Assembly: GCF_003634315.1 (NCBI RefSeq)
Contig: NZ_RBXL01000001.1
Span: 1,100,501-1,164,500, forward strand
DNA: 64,000 nt
Source of the DNA: Thiocapsa rosea
GTDB taxonomy: Bacteria; Pseudomonadota; Gammaproteobacteria; Chromatiales; Chromatiaceae
Direction of reading: 5' to 3'
Shown here piece by piece: positions 7,641 to 15,421 of this stretch. The translations under genes and the position numbers were made by a program. Position 1 is the stretch's first letter, and each line of letters starts with the position of its first letter. The notes under the pieces are model-generated. The model searched no databases. It saw nothing but the letters and a program-made list of their open reading frames with translations, and was not told the origin of the DNA.

Positions 7641-7726
7641 TTAAACCGCGTCCCCGCCAAGGGCCGTGGATGCACCAAACGTCGAACTCACGCGAACGTG
7701 AGCATCTCGCGCTGGACGCGGTTTAG
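7641..7726. repeat. 86-bp TIR element, B type
   Basis: Runs from TTAAACCGCGTCC to GACGCGGTTTAG. Its reverse complement matches the copy at 13784-13869 closely, including a hairpin with a TTCG loop whose closing pair has changed by a compensatory swap. The pntB stop codon begins three bases beyond it. Confidence 0.9.
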
Positions 7727-7728
7727 GC

Positions 7729-9129
7729 TCAGTGCCCGCCGCCCTTGAGCGCGCTGTTCATCCCCTCGATCGTATCCTTGGCGTCGCCGAAGACCAGCGA
7801 GGTGTTCTCCTGATAGAAGAGGAGGTTGTCGACGCCCGAGTAGCCCGGACGCATGGAGCGCTTGAGGAAGTAGACCTGACGGGCCCGGCCGGCCTCGAGG
7901 ATGGGCATGCCGTAGATGGGGCTCGTCTTGTCTTCCTTGGCCGCTGGATTGACGACGTCGTTCGCGCCGACGACCAGCACCACGTCGGTGCTCGGGAAGT
8001 CGGGGTTGATCTCGTCCATTTCGAGCACGCGATCGTAGGGGATGTCGGCCTCGGCGAGCAGCACGTTCATGTGTCCTGGCATGCGGCCTGCGACAGGATG
8101 GATCCCGAACTTCACCTCCACGCCGCGCGCTTCGAGCAGCTCCATCAACTCCTTGAGTGCGTGCTGGGCTTGAGCCACGGCCATGCCGTAGCCGGGGATG
8201 ATGATGACGCGGTTGGCATCCTCCATCCAGTAGACGGCGTCTTCGACCGCGGCCGATTTCACACCCTTCTCGGCGGCGACTGCGCCCGCACTGTCCGACC
8301 CACTGCTATCGGAACCGAAACCGCCGAAGACGACGTTGATGATCGAGCGGTTCATCGCCTTGCACATTATGTAGGAAAGGATCGCGCCGGAGCAGCCGAC
8401 CAGTGCGCCGACGATGATGAGCAGGTTGTTGTGCAAGGTGAAGCCGGTTGCGGCCGCGGCCCAACCCGAATAGCTGTTCAGCATCGAGATGATGACCGGC
8501 ATGTCCGCCCCGCCGATCGGGATGATCAGGGTCACACCGAGGGTGAAGGCAAGCAGGGTCATGAGGGTCAGCGAGAGCAAGCTGCCGGTCATGGCGAAAT
8601 GCACGGCTAGGGCGAGGGTCGCGATCCCCAAAAGCGCATTGAGCAGATGCTGGCCCATGAACTTGACCGGGCTGCCGCTGAGCAGACCTTGCAGCTTGCC
8701 GAAGGCGATGACCGAGCCGGTGAAGGTGATGGCGCCGATGACCACGCCGGCGGAGATCTCGCCCATCAGGAGCCCGTTCAGCTCGCCTGCGCTGCGCTTC
8801 GTCAGGAAAGTGCCGATGCCCACCAGCACAGCGGCCATGCCGACGAAGCTGTGCAAGGCCGCGACCAACTGCGGCATGGCCGTCATCTGGATGCGCAGGG
8901 CCACTTTGACGCCGATGACGGCGCCCACGGTCATCCCGACGATGATGAATCCGTAGGATTGGACCTGATCGCCCATCAGGGTCGCGACGACCGCGATCAG
9001 CATGCCGAGCATGCCGTAGAGATTGCCGCGCCGGGCGGATGCCGGATGGGTCAGGCCCTTCAGGGCCAGGATGAAGAGCACGGCGGAGACCAGATAGGCC
9101 ACCGCCTGAAGATTAACCGAGAGCGTCAT
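7729..9129 (-). CDS. pntB: NAD(P) transhydrogenase subunit beta
   Basis: This 466-residue subunit supplies the membrane domain (about nine helices in residues 1-265) and the C-terminal NADP(H)-binding domain III of the proton-translocating transhydrogenase. The domain III signatures are visible: VIIIPGYGMAVAQAQHAL, the VVLVVGANDVVNPAA segment and YGMPILEAGRA. The enzyme uses proton motive force to reduce NADP+ with NADH and so feeds biosynthesis. It is the last gene of pntAA-pntAB-pntB, 12 bp after pntAB. The stop codon abuts a B-type repeat. Confidence 0.97.
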   Translation of the reverse strand: MTLSVNLQAVAYLVSAVLFILALKGLTHPASARRGNLYGMLGMLIAVVATLMGDQVQSYGFIIVGMTVGAVIGVKVALRIQMTAMPQLVAALHSFVGMAAVLVGIGTFLTKRSAGELNGLLMGEISAGVVIGAITFTGSVIAFGKLQGLLSGSPVKFMGQHLLNALLGIATLALAVHFAMTGSLLSLTLMTLLAFTLGVTLIIPIGGADMPVIISMLNSYSGWAAAATGFTLHNNLLIIVGALVGCSGAILSYIMCKAMNRSIINVVFGGFGSDSSGSDSAGAVAAEKGVKSAAVEDAVYWMEDANRVIIIPGYGMAVAQAQHALKELMELLEARGVEVKFGIHPVAGRMPGHMNVLLAEADIPYDRVLEMDEINPDFPSTDVVLVVGANDVVNPAAKEDKTSPIYGMPILEAGRARQVYFLKRSMRPGYSGVDNLLFYQENTSLVFGDAKDTIEGMNSALKGGGH

Positions 9130-9141
9130 GACGGCGTGTCC

Positions 9142-9438
9142 TTACTTTTTCTTCTTGAACATCGAGAGCATCCGGTGTGTCACCAGGAAGCCGCCGAAGA
9201 CATTGATCGACGCCAGGAGCACGCCGATGAAACCGATGAACCGGGTGAAGAGCCCCGCCTCGGGATCACCGGCAACGAGCAGGGCGCCGATCAGGACGAT
9301 GCCGGAAATGGCGTTGGTGAGCGCCACCAGCGGGGTGTGCAGCGAGGGCGTGACGCCCCAGACCACCGAGTAGCCGATGAAGCAAGCCAGAATAAAGACA
9401 TAGAGGGCAACGAGTGAGGGATCGAGTGCCTCGGGCAT
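9142..9438 (-). CDS. pntAB: NAD(P) transhydrogenase subunit alpha, membrane part
   Basis: A 98-residue membrane protein with three to four helices ([20 protein letters not shown] is the conserved core), equal to the C-terminal membrane segment of E. coli PntA. Having it as a separate gene shows the three-subunit form known from Rhodospirillum rubrum. GGAG lies eight bases before the ATG. A lysine run ends the protein. The 121-bp gap to pntAA contains two perfect stem-loops. Confidence 0.95.
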   Translation of the reverse strand: MPEALDPSLVALYVFILACFIGYSVVWGVTPSLHTPLVALTNAISGIVLIGALLVAGDPEAGLFTRFIGFIGVLLASINVFGGFLVTHRMLSMFKKKK

Positions 9439-9461
9439 AGGGGTAACTCCGGTTGGACAGT

Positions 9462-9486
9462 GATCATCGGCGCGTCGCCGATGATC
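9462..9486. other. Perfect 11-bp stem-loop in the pntAA-pntAB spacer
   Basis: GATCATCGGCG and CGCCGATGATC pair perfectly around a three-base loop, directly upstream of pntAB. No T tract follows. It may be an mRNA processing or stability element inside the operon. Confidence 0.6.
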
Positions 9487-9515
9487 CGTGGTCAGTCATC
9501 GCAGAAAAGGCGATT

Positions 9516-9541
9516 GGGCCGCAAAGCGGCCTTTGCGGCCC
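9516..9541. other. Second perfect 11-bp stem-loop in the pntAA-pntAB spacer
   Basis: GGGCCGCAAAG and CTTTGCGGCCC pair perfectly around a CGGC loop, 30 bp from the first hairpin. Two perfect hairpins in a 121-bp intercistronic spacer suggest control of the relative dose of PntAA. Confidence 0.6.
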
Positions 9542-9559
9542 GATGGTCTCGGACCGCGC

Positions 9560-10657
9560 TCAGGCCGCGGGCTTCACCAGCATAGCCGCCGTGATGTCGT
9601 CCTCGGCGAGGTCCTTGATGACCGGGCCGGACTCGCTCGGCGCGACCATGATCTCGATCAGATTGGCGAGGTTGCGGGCGTAAAAGGCGCTCGCGTCCGC
9701 CGGGACCAAGGCGGGGAAGTTGGTCAGACCGACGATGGTCACGCCGTGGCGCTCGACGATCTCGCCCGCGACGGTCAGTGGGCAGTTGCCGCCGTTGGCC
9801 GCGGCCAGATCGACGATGACGGAACCCGGTCGCATCCGTTTGACAACGTCTTCCGTGACCAGAACGGGCGCCGGACGACAGGGGATCAAGGCCGTGGTGA
9901 TGATGATGTGGGCCTTGGCGAGCTGGTCGCTCAAGGCGGCTTGCTGCTTGGCCTTCGCCTCCTCGGAGAGCTCCTTGGCGTAACCGCCTTCGCCGGCACC
10001 GCTTTCACCCAGGTCCAGCTCGATCGGCTTGGCGCCCAGGGAGCGGATCTGCTCTTGGGTCTCGGGACGCACGTCATAGGCGTAGACATCGGCGCCGAGT
10101 CGGCGCGCGGTGGCGATCGCCTGCAGTCCCGCAACACCCACGCCCAAAACGATTAGACGCGCCGGCTTCGCTGAACCCGCGGAGGTCATCATCATGGGCA
10201 GAAAACGGCCGTAACGGGCCGCCGCCTCGAGGGTCGCGCGATACCCGGCGATGTTGCTCTGCGAGGACAGGGCATCCATGGACTGGGCGCGCGAGGTGCG
10301 CGGCATCCGCTCCATGCCCAGGACACGCATCCCTTTGGCGAGCATCGCCGAGAGGATCTCGTCGTCCCCGCAGCTCTCCAGCAGGCCGATATAGAGTCCG
10401 CCCGGACGCAGTGCCTCGACATCCGCCGTGTCGGGTCGACGGACCTTGAGCAGGAGGTCGACATCGAAGGCGCCGGCCCGGTCGGTCAGCTGCGCACCCG
10501 CCGCCGCGTAGTCGTCGTCGGGGTAGCCGGCACGCGCCCCGGCGCCCGCCTCGACCATCACCTCGAAACCCTTACCGATCAATTTCTTGACCACTTCCGG
10601 GATCGATGCCACGCGGGTCTCGCCGGAGGCGGTCTCCAAGGGAATTCCGATCTTCAT
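9560..10657 (-). CDS. pntAA: NAD(P) transhydrogenase subunit alpha, soluble NAD-binding part
   Basis: This is the 365-residue soluble domain I of transhydrogenase. It has the alanine dehydrogenase/PNT N-terminal half (MKIGIPLETASGETRVA) and the Rossmann NAD site (LIVLGVGVAGLQAIATARRLGA), plus the conserved MERMPRTSRAQSMDALSSQ loop. It lacks the membrane segment fused in E. coli PntA, which is encoded by the next gene. The 137-bp gap to the upstream pyruvate-dikinase regulator gene should contain the operon promoter. Confidence 0.96.
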   Translation of the reverse strand: MKIGIPLETASGETRVASIPEVVKKLIGKGFEVMVEAGAGARAGYPDDDYAAAGAQLTDRAGAFDVDLLLKVRRPDTADVEALRPGGLYIGLLESCGDDEILSAMLAKGMRVLGMERMPRTSRAQSMDALSSQSNIAGYRATLEAAARYGRFLPMMMTSAGSAKPARLIVLGVGVAGLQAIATARRLGADVYAYDVRPETQEQIRSLGAKPIELDLGESGAGEGGYAKELSEEAKAKQQAALSDQLAKAHIIITTALIPCRPAPVLVTEDVVKRMRPGSVIVDLAAANGGNCPLTVAGEIVERHGVTIVGLTNFPALVPADASAFYARNLANLIEIMVAPSESGPVIKDLAEDDITAAMLVKPAA

Positions 10658-10794
10658 CGCTCTATCGTCCTATCCGCAGGTCGGCCGCCCGCAAGCGGCA
10701 AAAACCCGCGCATTATCGGTGCGAGGGCCAGTCGCCGCAACCACCCGTGCACCGATCCGGGGCGCAGTCGGGCCAGGCAACAAACTACGCACCC

Positions 10795-11610
10795 TCAGCG
10801 CTCTCCGCTCCCGCGCAGCGCCTTGATGATGTGGGAGGAGATCTCCTCGATCGATTGACTGGTGGTGTTGAGTACCGGGATCTGGAGTCGCTTGTAGATC
10901 TGAGCCGCCATCCGGATGTCCTCCTGACAGCGCTCCAGCGACGCGTAGCCACTACCGGGGCGACGCTCCTCTCGGATCAGCTGCAGGCGCTGCGGATCGA
11001 TCGTGAGGGCGAACAGCTTGTGGCGACAATCCCAAACCAACTGAGCAACGTCGCCGCGCTCGAAATCCTCCTCCGTGATCGGATAGTTGGCCGAGCGCAG
11101 TCCATAATGCATCGCGAGATAGAGACAGGTCGGCGTCTTGCCCGAACGCGAGACACCGATCAAAACGACGTCTGCACGATGAAAATTGTCCGGCCGGATC
11201 CCGTCGTCGTTGGCCATGGCGAAATTGATCGCCTCGATCCGCTTGGTGTAATAGCTCGGCTTGGTGATGGCGTGGCTACGCCCGGCTTTTCGGCTCGGCG
11301 GCACACCCAACTCCACCGAGAGCGGCTCGACAAAACCCTCGAAGAGTTCGACGTAATAGCAGTTGCCGCTTTGCAGGATCTCGCGGATCTCGTTGTTGAG
11401 CATGGTCGCAAAGACGACCGGGCGAACCCCGTCGCGATCGGCGGCCTCCTGCATCCGCTGCGTCAACGCCTTGGCGCGCAGGTCGGTGTTGATGTAGGGC
11501 ATGTAGACCTGCTCGAAGTCGATGGTATCGAACTGCGACAGCAGGCTGTGGCCGAGCGTCTCGGCGGTGATGCCGGTGCTCTCTGAGACGAAGAAGACGG
11601 TGCGATTCAT
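10795..11610 (-). CDS. ppsR: Pyruvate, water dikinase (PEP synthase) regulatory kinase/phosphotransferase
   Basis: A 271-residue DUF299-family bifunctional enzyme that uses ADP to inactivate, and Pi to reactivate, PEP synthase, gating gluconeogenesis. Key motifs are the N-terminal RTVFFVSESTGITAETLGHS and the P-loop GVSRSGKTPTCLYLAMHYG. The start at the ATG 11608-11610 gives the family N-terminus; the longer frame upstream enters the divergent promoter region. The PEP synthase gene itself is not in the window. The gene is divergent from the unknown gene at 11817. Confidence 0.94.
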   Translation of the reverse strand: MNRTVFFVSESTGITAETLGHSLLSQFDTIDFEQVYMPYINTDLRAKALTQRMQEAADRDGVRPVVFATMLNNEIREILQSGNCYYVELFEGFVEPLSVELGVPPSRKAGRSHAITKPSYYTKRIEAINFAMANDDGIRPDNFHRADVVLIGVSRSGKTPTCLYLAMHYGLRSANYPITEEDFERGDVAQLVWDCRHKLFALTIDPQRLQLIREERRPGSGYASLERCQEDIRMAAQIYKRLQIPVLNTTSQSIEEISSHIIKALRGSGER

Positions 11611-11816
11611 AGGCCCTGACAGAGTGATGCAAGTCAATGCAGTGTATATTGGAATTTGGTGATATAGAGAAACGCTGATCACCACAGCGTGCAGGCGTGA
11701 CTGGGAGACCAGATACGCCGCACGCCCCGAGAACGGTTTCGGTCCGTATCGCGACCGATCTTCGCCGAGCCGGCTCGCCACCCGGCCGGTCCACCGACAG
11801 GCCGAGGAGCTTCCCG

Positions 11817-12272
11817 ATGCCCAAGATCAACAACGACCACGCGCTGCGTGATGCCCTCAACGGACTCGACGCGCAGCAGCAACGCATTCTCGGCTCCCGC
11901 TTCGCCCAGCACGTCATTCATTTGAGCAAGGACGAGCGGGTCAACCGCGCCATCGAGGCCGGGATGCGCGATCAGGTCGCCCCCGGCGAGCTTGAAGACG
12001 CCTTCAAGGCGGCCAAGGCGTATGCCACCAAGACCTACACCGACTGCGGCAAGGACACCGACTGGCTGGCGCAGGCCGACCACTTCGTCGCCGCCTCCGC
12101 CGCAGCAGCCCTGACGCCCGACGCGCTCCTGAGCGAGAAACAAAACCGCGCATGGAAGGCCGCCATGCAGGCGCGCATGGCCGTCAACTGCACCCTCATC
12201 GAGGACGACGACGCACCCGAGACCTCCGAGGCCGAGCATCAGTACGCGCTGGCCGAGGCATTCTTGGGCTAA
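11817..12272 (+). CDS. Conserved-looking hypothetical protein
   Basis: A 151-residue soluble, acidic, mostly helical protein I do not recognise. GAGGAG stands ten bases before the ATG, which decides the start. Visible features are a helical N-terminus (NDHALRDALNGLDAQQQRIL), no signal peptide or membrane segment, and single Cys residues near TDCGKD and VNCTL. It is divergent from ppsR and convergent with hypC. A link to hydrogenase maturation is only suggested by position. Confidence 0.6.
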   Translation: MPKINNDHALRDALNGLDAQQQRILGSRFAQHVIHLSKDERVNRAIEAGMRDQVAPGELEDAFKAAKAYATKTYTDCGKDTDWLAQADHFVAASAAAALTPDALLSEKQNRAWKAAMQARMAVNCTLIEDDDAPETSEAEHQYALAEAFLG

Positions 12273-12320
12273 GTCCGCACGGCGGTCGGAGTGCCCGCAA
12301 GGGCATCCCGGCCCGCCGGG

Positions 12321-12566
12321 TCAAACCTGGACCCGATCGCCGTCCTGTGCCGCCAGGATCGCGTCATAGATCTCCCAAGCCGCAGCCGCCTCTTCTTCAC
12401 TCATCCGACTGATCGCATGGCCCAGGTGGACCACCACATAGTCGCCGACGCCGATTGTGTCGTCCTGGAGCATGAAGAGATTGACCTCGCGCTCCGCACC
12501 TTTCGCCGTGCACCGGGCCAGGAAGCCGTCGACGGACTGGATCTGCATCGGGATACCGAGACACAT
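12321..12566 (-). CDS. hypC: [NiFe]-hydrogenase maturation chaperone HypC/HupF family
   Basis: This is an 81-residue chaperone that binds the large-subunit precursor and, with HypD, carries the Fe(CN)2CO unit. The start must be the ATG at 12564-12566, because the family needs Cys directly after Met (MCLGIPMQI); an in-frame TTG two codons upstream would bury this residue. The beta-barrel core GDYVVVHLGHAISRMSEEEA is typical. It is divergent from the maturation protease 120 bp away. No hydrogenase structural genes or hypDE are in the window, so the partner hydrogenase lies elsewhere. Confidence 0.93.
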   Translation of the reverse strand: MCLGIPMQIQSVDGFLARCTAKGAEREVNLFMLQDDTIGVGDYVVVHLGHAISRMSEEEAAAAWEIYDAILAAQDGDRVQV

Positions 12567-12686
12567 GGACAAGCCCCCAAGGGAAGTCGATCATTGCACG
12601 GCAGGCTAAGCCGCACCGCGGACACCTGCAAGGACGCAGATCAAACGATCGTAAGATCAACCACTACTGGCAGAAGGTCGATCGCC

Positions 12687-13163
12687 GTGCAACCAACCAC
12701 TCTCATCCTCGGCCTCGGCAATGTCCTCATGACCGACGAAGCGGTCGGCGCCGAGGTGGTCCGCCGACTGGAGCAGGAAAGCGCTCCGGACGCATCCCTC
12801 ATGTGCATCGACGGCGGAACCTTGAGCTTCACGCTCGCCCTGCCGATCGGGGACTGTCCGCGACTGATCGTCGTCGATGCCGCGACGATGGGCGAGCCCC
12901 CCGGCAGCGTCAGAGTCTTCGAGGGCGAGGCGATGGATCGCCAACTCAGCGTCAACGCCAAGACCGTCCACGAGGTCAGTCTCTCAGACCTGATGGACAT
13001 CGCACGCCTCACCGACACACTCCCGCTCCAGCGCGCCTTGGTCGGCATCGAGCCCGCGTTCGTCGGCTGGGGCGACCGGCTGACACCCTCGGTCGAGGCT
13101 GCGATTCCCGATGCGATCGCGCGGATCCGCTCGCTCCTCGATCGCTGGGACACTTGCCCCTGA
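12687..13163 (+). CDS. Hydrogenase maturation protease (peptidase family M52, HyaD/HupD/HynD type)
   Basis: A 158-residue endopeptidase that removes the C-terminal extension of a [NiFe]-hydrogenase large subunit after nickel insertion. The signature ILGLGNVLMTDEAVGAEVV at the N-terminus contains the nickel-probing acidic residue, with the second Asp region at IVVDAATMGEPPGSVRVF and the conserved His in TVHEVSLSDLM. The start is GTG at 12687-12689 (AAGG upstream); the long upstream extension overlaps hypC on the other strand and is rejected. Thiocapsa species carry a comparable hypC/protease pair, but which hydrogenase this one serves is not visible. Confidence 0.9.
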   Translation: MQPTTLILGLGNVLMTDEAVGAEVVRRLEQESAPDASLMCIDGGTLSFTLALPIGDCPRLIVVDAATMGEPPGSVRVFEGEAMDRQLSVNAKTVHEVSLSDLMDIARLTDTLPLQRALVGIEPAFVGWGDRLTPSVEAAIPDAIARIRSLLDRWDTCP

Positions 13164-13187
13164 AGTCCGGCAGATGCGTCGAGACCA

Positions 13188-13250
13188 TTCGTGGTCGTCG
13201 TCGTGGTCGTAATCGTTGTCGTAATCGACCATCGATACGACGACAACGAA
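13188..13250. repeat. Hexamer palindromic element, copy 2 (diverged)
   Basis: TCGTGGTCGTCG-type repeats, a centre GTCGTAATCGACCATCGAT and a return arm ACGACGACAACGAA. It shares the GTCGTAATCG core with copies at 64-128 and 30590-30687. It lies just after the protease gene. Confidence 0.65.
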
Positions 13251-13312
13251 AATGATATCTGACGGCTTCGGAATCTCCGCACTGCTCCGCGTTCGCCTTC
13301 TCACAAGAATCC

Positions 13313-13341
13313 TTGATTTGTGTACGCTTTGGCTCTATCGT
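13313..13341 (+). promoter_or_regulatory. Possible sigma-70 promoter for the gene at 13408
   Basis: TTGATT (13313-13318), a 17-bp spacer and TATCGT (13336-13341). Transcription would start about 60 bp before the ATG at 13408. Confidence 0.35.
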
Positions 13342-13407
13342 GCACGAGCACGCTGCGTCTACATGCGCGCCGCGCCATCGCCAACCCGCAAACGAGGATC
13401 TGCCTAC

Positions 13408-13689
13408 ATGCGACCCACGACGATTCGCTCTCTCTCGGCCTTTGCTCTTTCCGCAGTGGCCATGACCTTCGCGCTCAGCGGCTCGGTCTTCGCCGCATCT
13501 GCGTGCAAGGGCCTGGAAGAGACGGTGTGCACGACGACCGAGGCATGCCGCTGGCAAGCCGGTTATACACGGAAAGACGGAATCGAGGTCTCAAGCCACT
13601 GTCGCAGCACGGGGAGAGCGAAAGCGGCAGCCCCCGAGACGCCGGCCCCGGATGCGGCGGCCGCGGAGGATGTCGAGCAAACATCCTGA
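13408..13689 (+). CDS. Small secreted cysteine-containing protein, function unknown
   Basis: A 93-residue protein with a clear signal peptide (core SAFALSAVAMTFALSG, cleavage near FAASA). The mature part has four cysteines (ACKGLEETVCTTTEACRW... and SHC) that could form two disulfides, then an Ala/Pro/Glu-rich tail. I do not recognise the family; similar short periplasmic proteins with this Cys pattern may be common in the group. GAGG is upstream of the ATG. A promoter-like pair sits about 70-95 bp upstream. Confidence 0.65.
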   Translation: MRPTTIRSLSAFALSAVAMTFALSGSVFAASACKGLEETVCTTTEACRWQAGYTRKDGIEVSSHCRSTGRAKAAAPETPAPDAAAAEDVEQTS

Positions 13690-13783
13690 CCGATTGTCCG
13701 GGAAGCTCCGGCGGCGCCGCGTCTTGCGGACGTGGGCCGTCGGGGCCGCTCGAACGGCACTCGGATTTCGCTCTGGACGGGGT

Positions 13784-13869
13784 TTAAACCGCGTCCAGAG
13801 CGAGATGCTCACTTTCGAGTGAGTTCGACGTTTGGTCCTTCCACGACCCTTAGCGGGGACGCGGTTTAG
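13784..13869. repeat. 86-bp TIR element, B type (first half of composite 3)
   Basis: TTAAACCGCGTCC to GGACGCGGTTTAG. It is preceded back to back by a 17-bp end of another copy, so that 13771-13800 reads CTCTGGACGGGGTTTAAACC then GCGTCCAGAG, a near-perfect palindrome. It contains a CTCACT-TTCG-AGTGAG hairpin. A 20-bp AT-rich spacer (TATATTTTTAAT) follows. Confidence 0.9.
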
Positions 13870-13889
13870 AATTGTATATTTTTAATACT

Positions 13890-13977
13890 TTAAACCGCGC
13901 CGGCTCCGACAACGATCGGAGTCGGCGCGGCCAAGTCAATCCGACAAACGACGCATACCGCGCTCGGCGCGGTTTAA
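13890..13977. repeat. 88-bp TIR element, A type (second half of composite 3)
   Basis: TTAAACCGCGCC to GGCGCGGTTTAA. The hairpin GCGCCGGCTCCGA/TCGGAGTCGGCGC pairs fully with one G-U, and the sixth pair is G-C where the copy at 51315 has A-T. It ends two bases from the haemerythrin stop codon. Confidence 0.9.
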
Positions 13978-13979
13978 CG

Positions 13980-14435
13980 TTACCGATCTCCGATCGTCGG
14001 TTGATCCCGCGGCCCGGACGGATAATCGCCGAACTCTCCCGCCTTCACATGCAGGGCGTAGAGGACATCCTCGTCGGCGATATGATCGATCAACCAATCC
14101 TGGGTCATCTCCAAGGCCCGATCCGCGAGCTCCTGACCGGGACCGAAGGTGCGCAGGTCGTCTTCCAGCGCATCCAAGCGCCGCATGAAGGCAACATGTT
14201 GCCTCAGGTGCGCGTCGAGGTCCGGATAGTCGTGCTTGCGCATGAAGTCTTCTTCGGTGGAGAAATGAGTCTCGGCATAGGCCCGCATGAAGGCGACGGC
14301 CTCGATGACGCCGTTCTTGGCCTCGCGGTCCAGGATCGCTTCGTAGAGCTGATGCGAGGCAGCGAAGAAGCCTTGATGCTGTCGGTCGATCTCCTCGATG
14401 CCGATGCTGTAGATATCGGACCACTCTCTTAACAT
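13980..14435 (-). CDS. Bacteriohaemerythrin (O2-binding diiron protein)
   Basis: A 151-residue stand-alone haemerythrin. The diiron ligands are visible in order: His in IDRQHQGFF, His and Glu in AETHFSTEEDFM, His pair in HLRQHVAF, and His...Asp in WLIDHIADED. Such proteins bind O2 in the cytosol of microaerophiles and anaerobes and may buffer or deliver oxygen. A short Pro/Gly tail follows the four-helix core. It has no attached signalling domain. The gene is single, followed by the A-type repeat. Confidence 0.93.
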   Translation of the reverse strand: MLREWSDIYSIGIEEIDRQHQGFFAASHQLYEAILDREAKNGVIEAVAFMRAYAETHFSTEEDFMRKHDYPDLDAHLRQHVAFMRRLDALEDDLRTFGPGQELADRALEMTQDWLIDHIADEDVLYALHVKAGEFGDYPSGPRDQPTIGDR

Positions 14436-14628
14436 GAAGACCCCTGCGGAGTTGGAATCGGACTCACCTTCGCCGGGAGTCTAGCACAGGCCGGCTCGTC
14501 CTCTGAGCAGGCCCCTCTGCCCGGGCACCCCGACCTGGCCCGGTGCACCGCTTCGCACAACCCCCGACGCACCGACGGCGCAGCAGCACCGAACGCCGCC
14601 GCTCCGCAGCACTGCAGCAGGTCGCGCT

Positions 14629-15312
14629 TCAGAGCGAACCCCAAGACCCGCGCCGACGACGGAAACTCAGGTGCGGCAAAAACAAGCCGATCAGCACGCC
14701 GATGAGGATGACGCCGGCGCCGATCATGAACCAGCGCTGGTTGGTGCGGTTGCCGAGGTCGCGGTTGGCCTGCTCGAGGTCGGCACGCTCGCGCGTGAGC
14801 TCGCTGACCTGGATGCGCAGGCGCTCTCGGTCGCTGGTGATGTCGAGGATATTCGTGGAGGCATGGCGAATGGTGGCCAGCTCCTGCTCGAGCCGCAGCT
14901 TCTCGCGTTGCACGACCTGGAAATCGGCATCGAGCCGGTCGTACGCCTCCTGCAGCGCCCCGAGCCTCGCGGCCAGCGTGTCCGGCTCGCCCTGAAGCTC
15001 GACCAAGCGTTTCTCGAGCTCGATGACGCGATTGCGTGCAGCAGGCTCGTCTTGCAGCTCACGCTCGAGCACATAACCGACCGTTCCGTCCTCGGTACGC
15101 ACGCGCGCATAGTCGGTTGCCTTGTTGACGCTGACGACCTCGACCGGCGTACCGCTCGGCAGCATGCGGATGATGCGATAACGGCTGCTCTCGCCCGTGC
15201 GCAAGGTGACCTCGAGCGAATCCGTGACATAGCGCGTCGCGGCGCATAGAGGCAGAATCTGAGCGGATTGGATGCTCAGGAGCAGGACAAAGAGGAATGC
15301 GGAACGTCTCAC
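14629..15312 (-). CDS. SH3-domain membrane-anchored periplasmic protein (TIGR04211-like)
   Basis: A 227-residue protein with a signal peptide (AFLFVLLLSIQSAQILPLCAA), a bacterial SH3 domain (about 27-90, YVTDSLEVTLRTGESSRYRI... DYARVRTEDGTVGYV), a coiled coil (about 95-190) and a C-terminal membrane helix (FMIGAGVILIGVLIGLFLP) with a basic tail. This is the architecture of the SH3-and-anchor family related to E. coli YgiM. The start is GTG at 15310-15312 with GAGG seven bases upstream; the longer frame has no signal peptide at its front. The likely role is envelope stress or cell-wall association. Confidence 0.82.
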   Translation of the reverse strand: MRRSAFLFVLLLSIQSAQILPLCAATRYVTDSLEVTLRTGESSRYRIIRMLPSGTPVEVVSVNKATDYARVRTEDGTVGYVLERELQDEPAARNRVIELEKRLVELQGEPDTLAARLGALQEAYDRLDADFQVVQREKLRLEQELATIRHASTNILDITSDRERLRIQVSELTRERADLEQANRDLGNRTNQRWFMIGAGVILIGVLIGLFLPHLSFRRRRGSWGSL

Positions 15313-15421
15313 GGGGCATCCTCGGCGAGGCGTAGGTCTGACGTGAGCAGTCGCGCGACCGGGCCGAGCGGTCGCGTCGGGCAAGCGAAAACGGGAAGTT
15401 ACACCAGCGGCTTGGCGCCTG

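Noticed and set aside
12292-12305. TGCCC-GCAA-GGGCA hairpin between convergent genes as a terminator
   Set aside because: Five-base-pair stem without a T tract.
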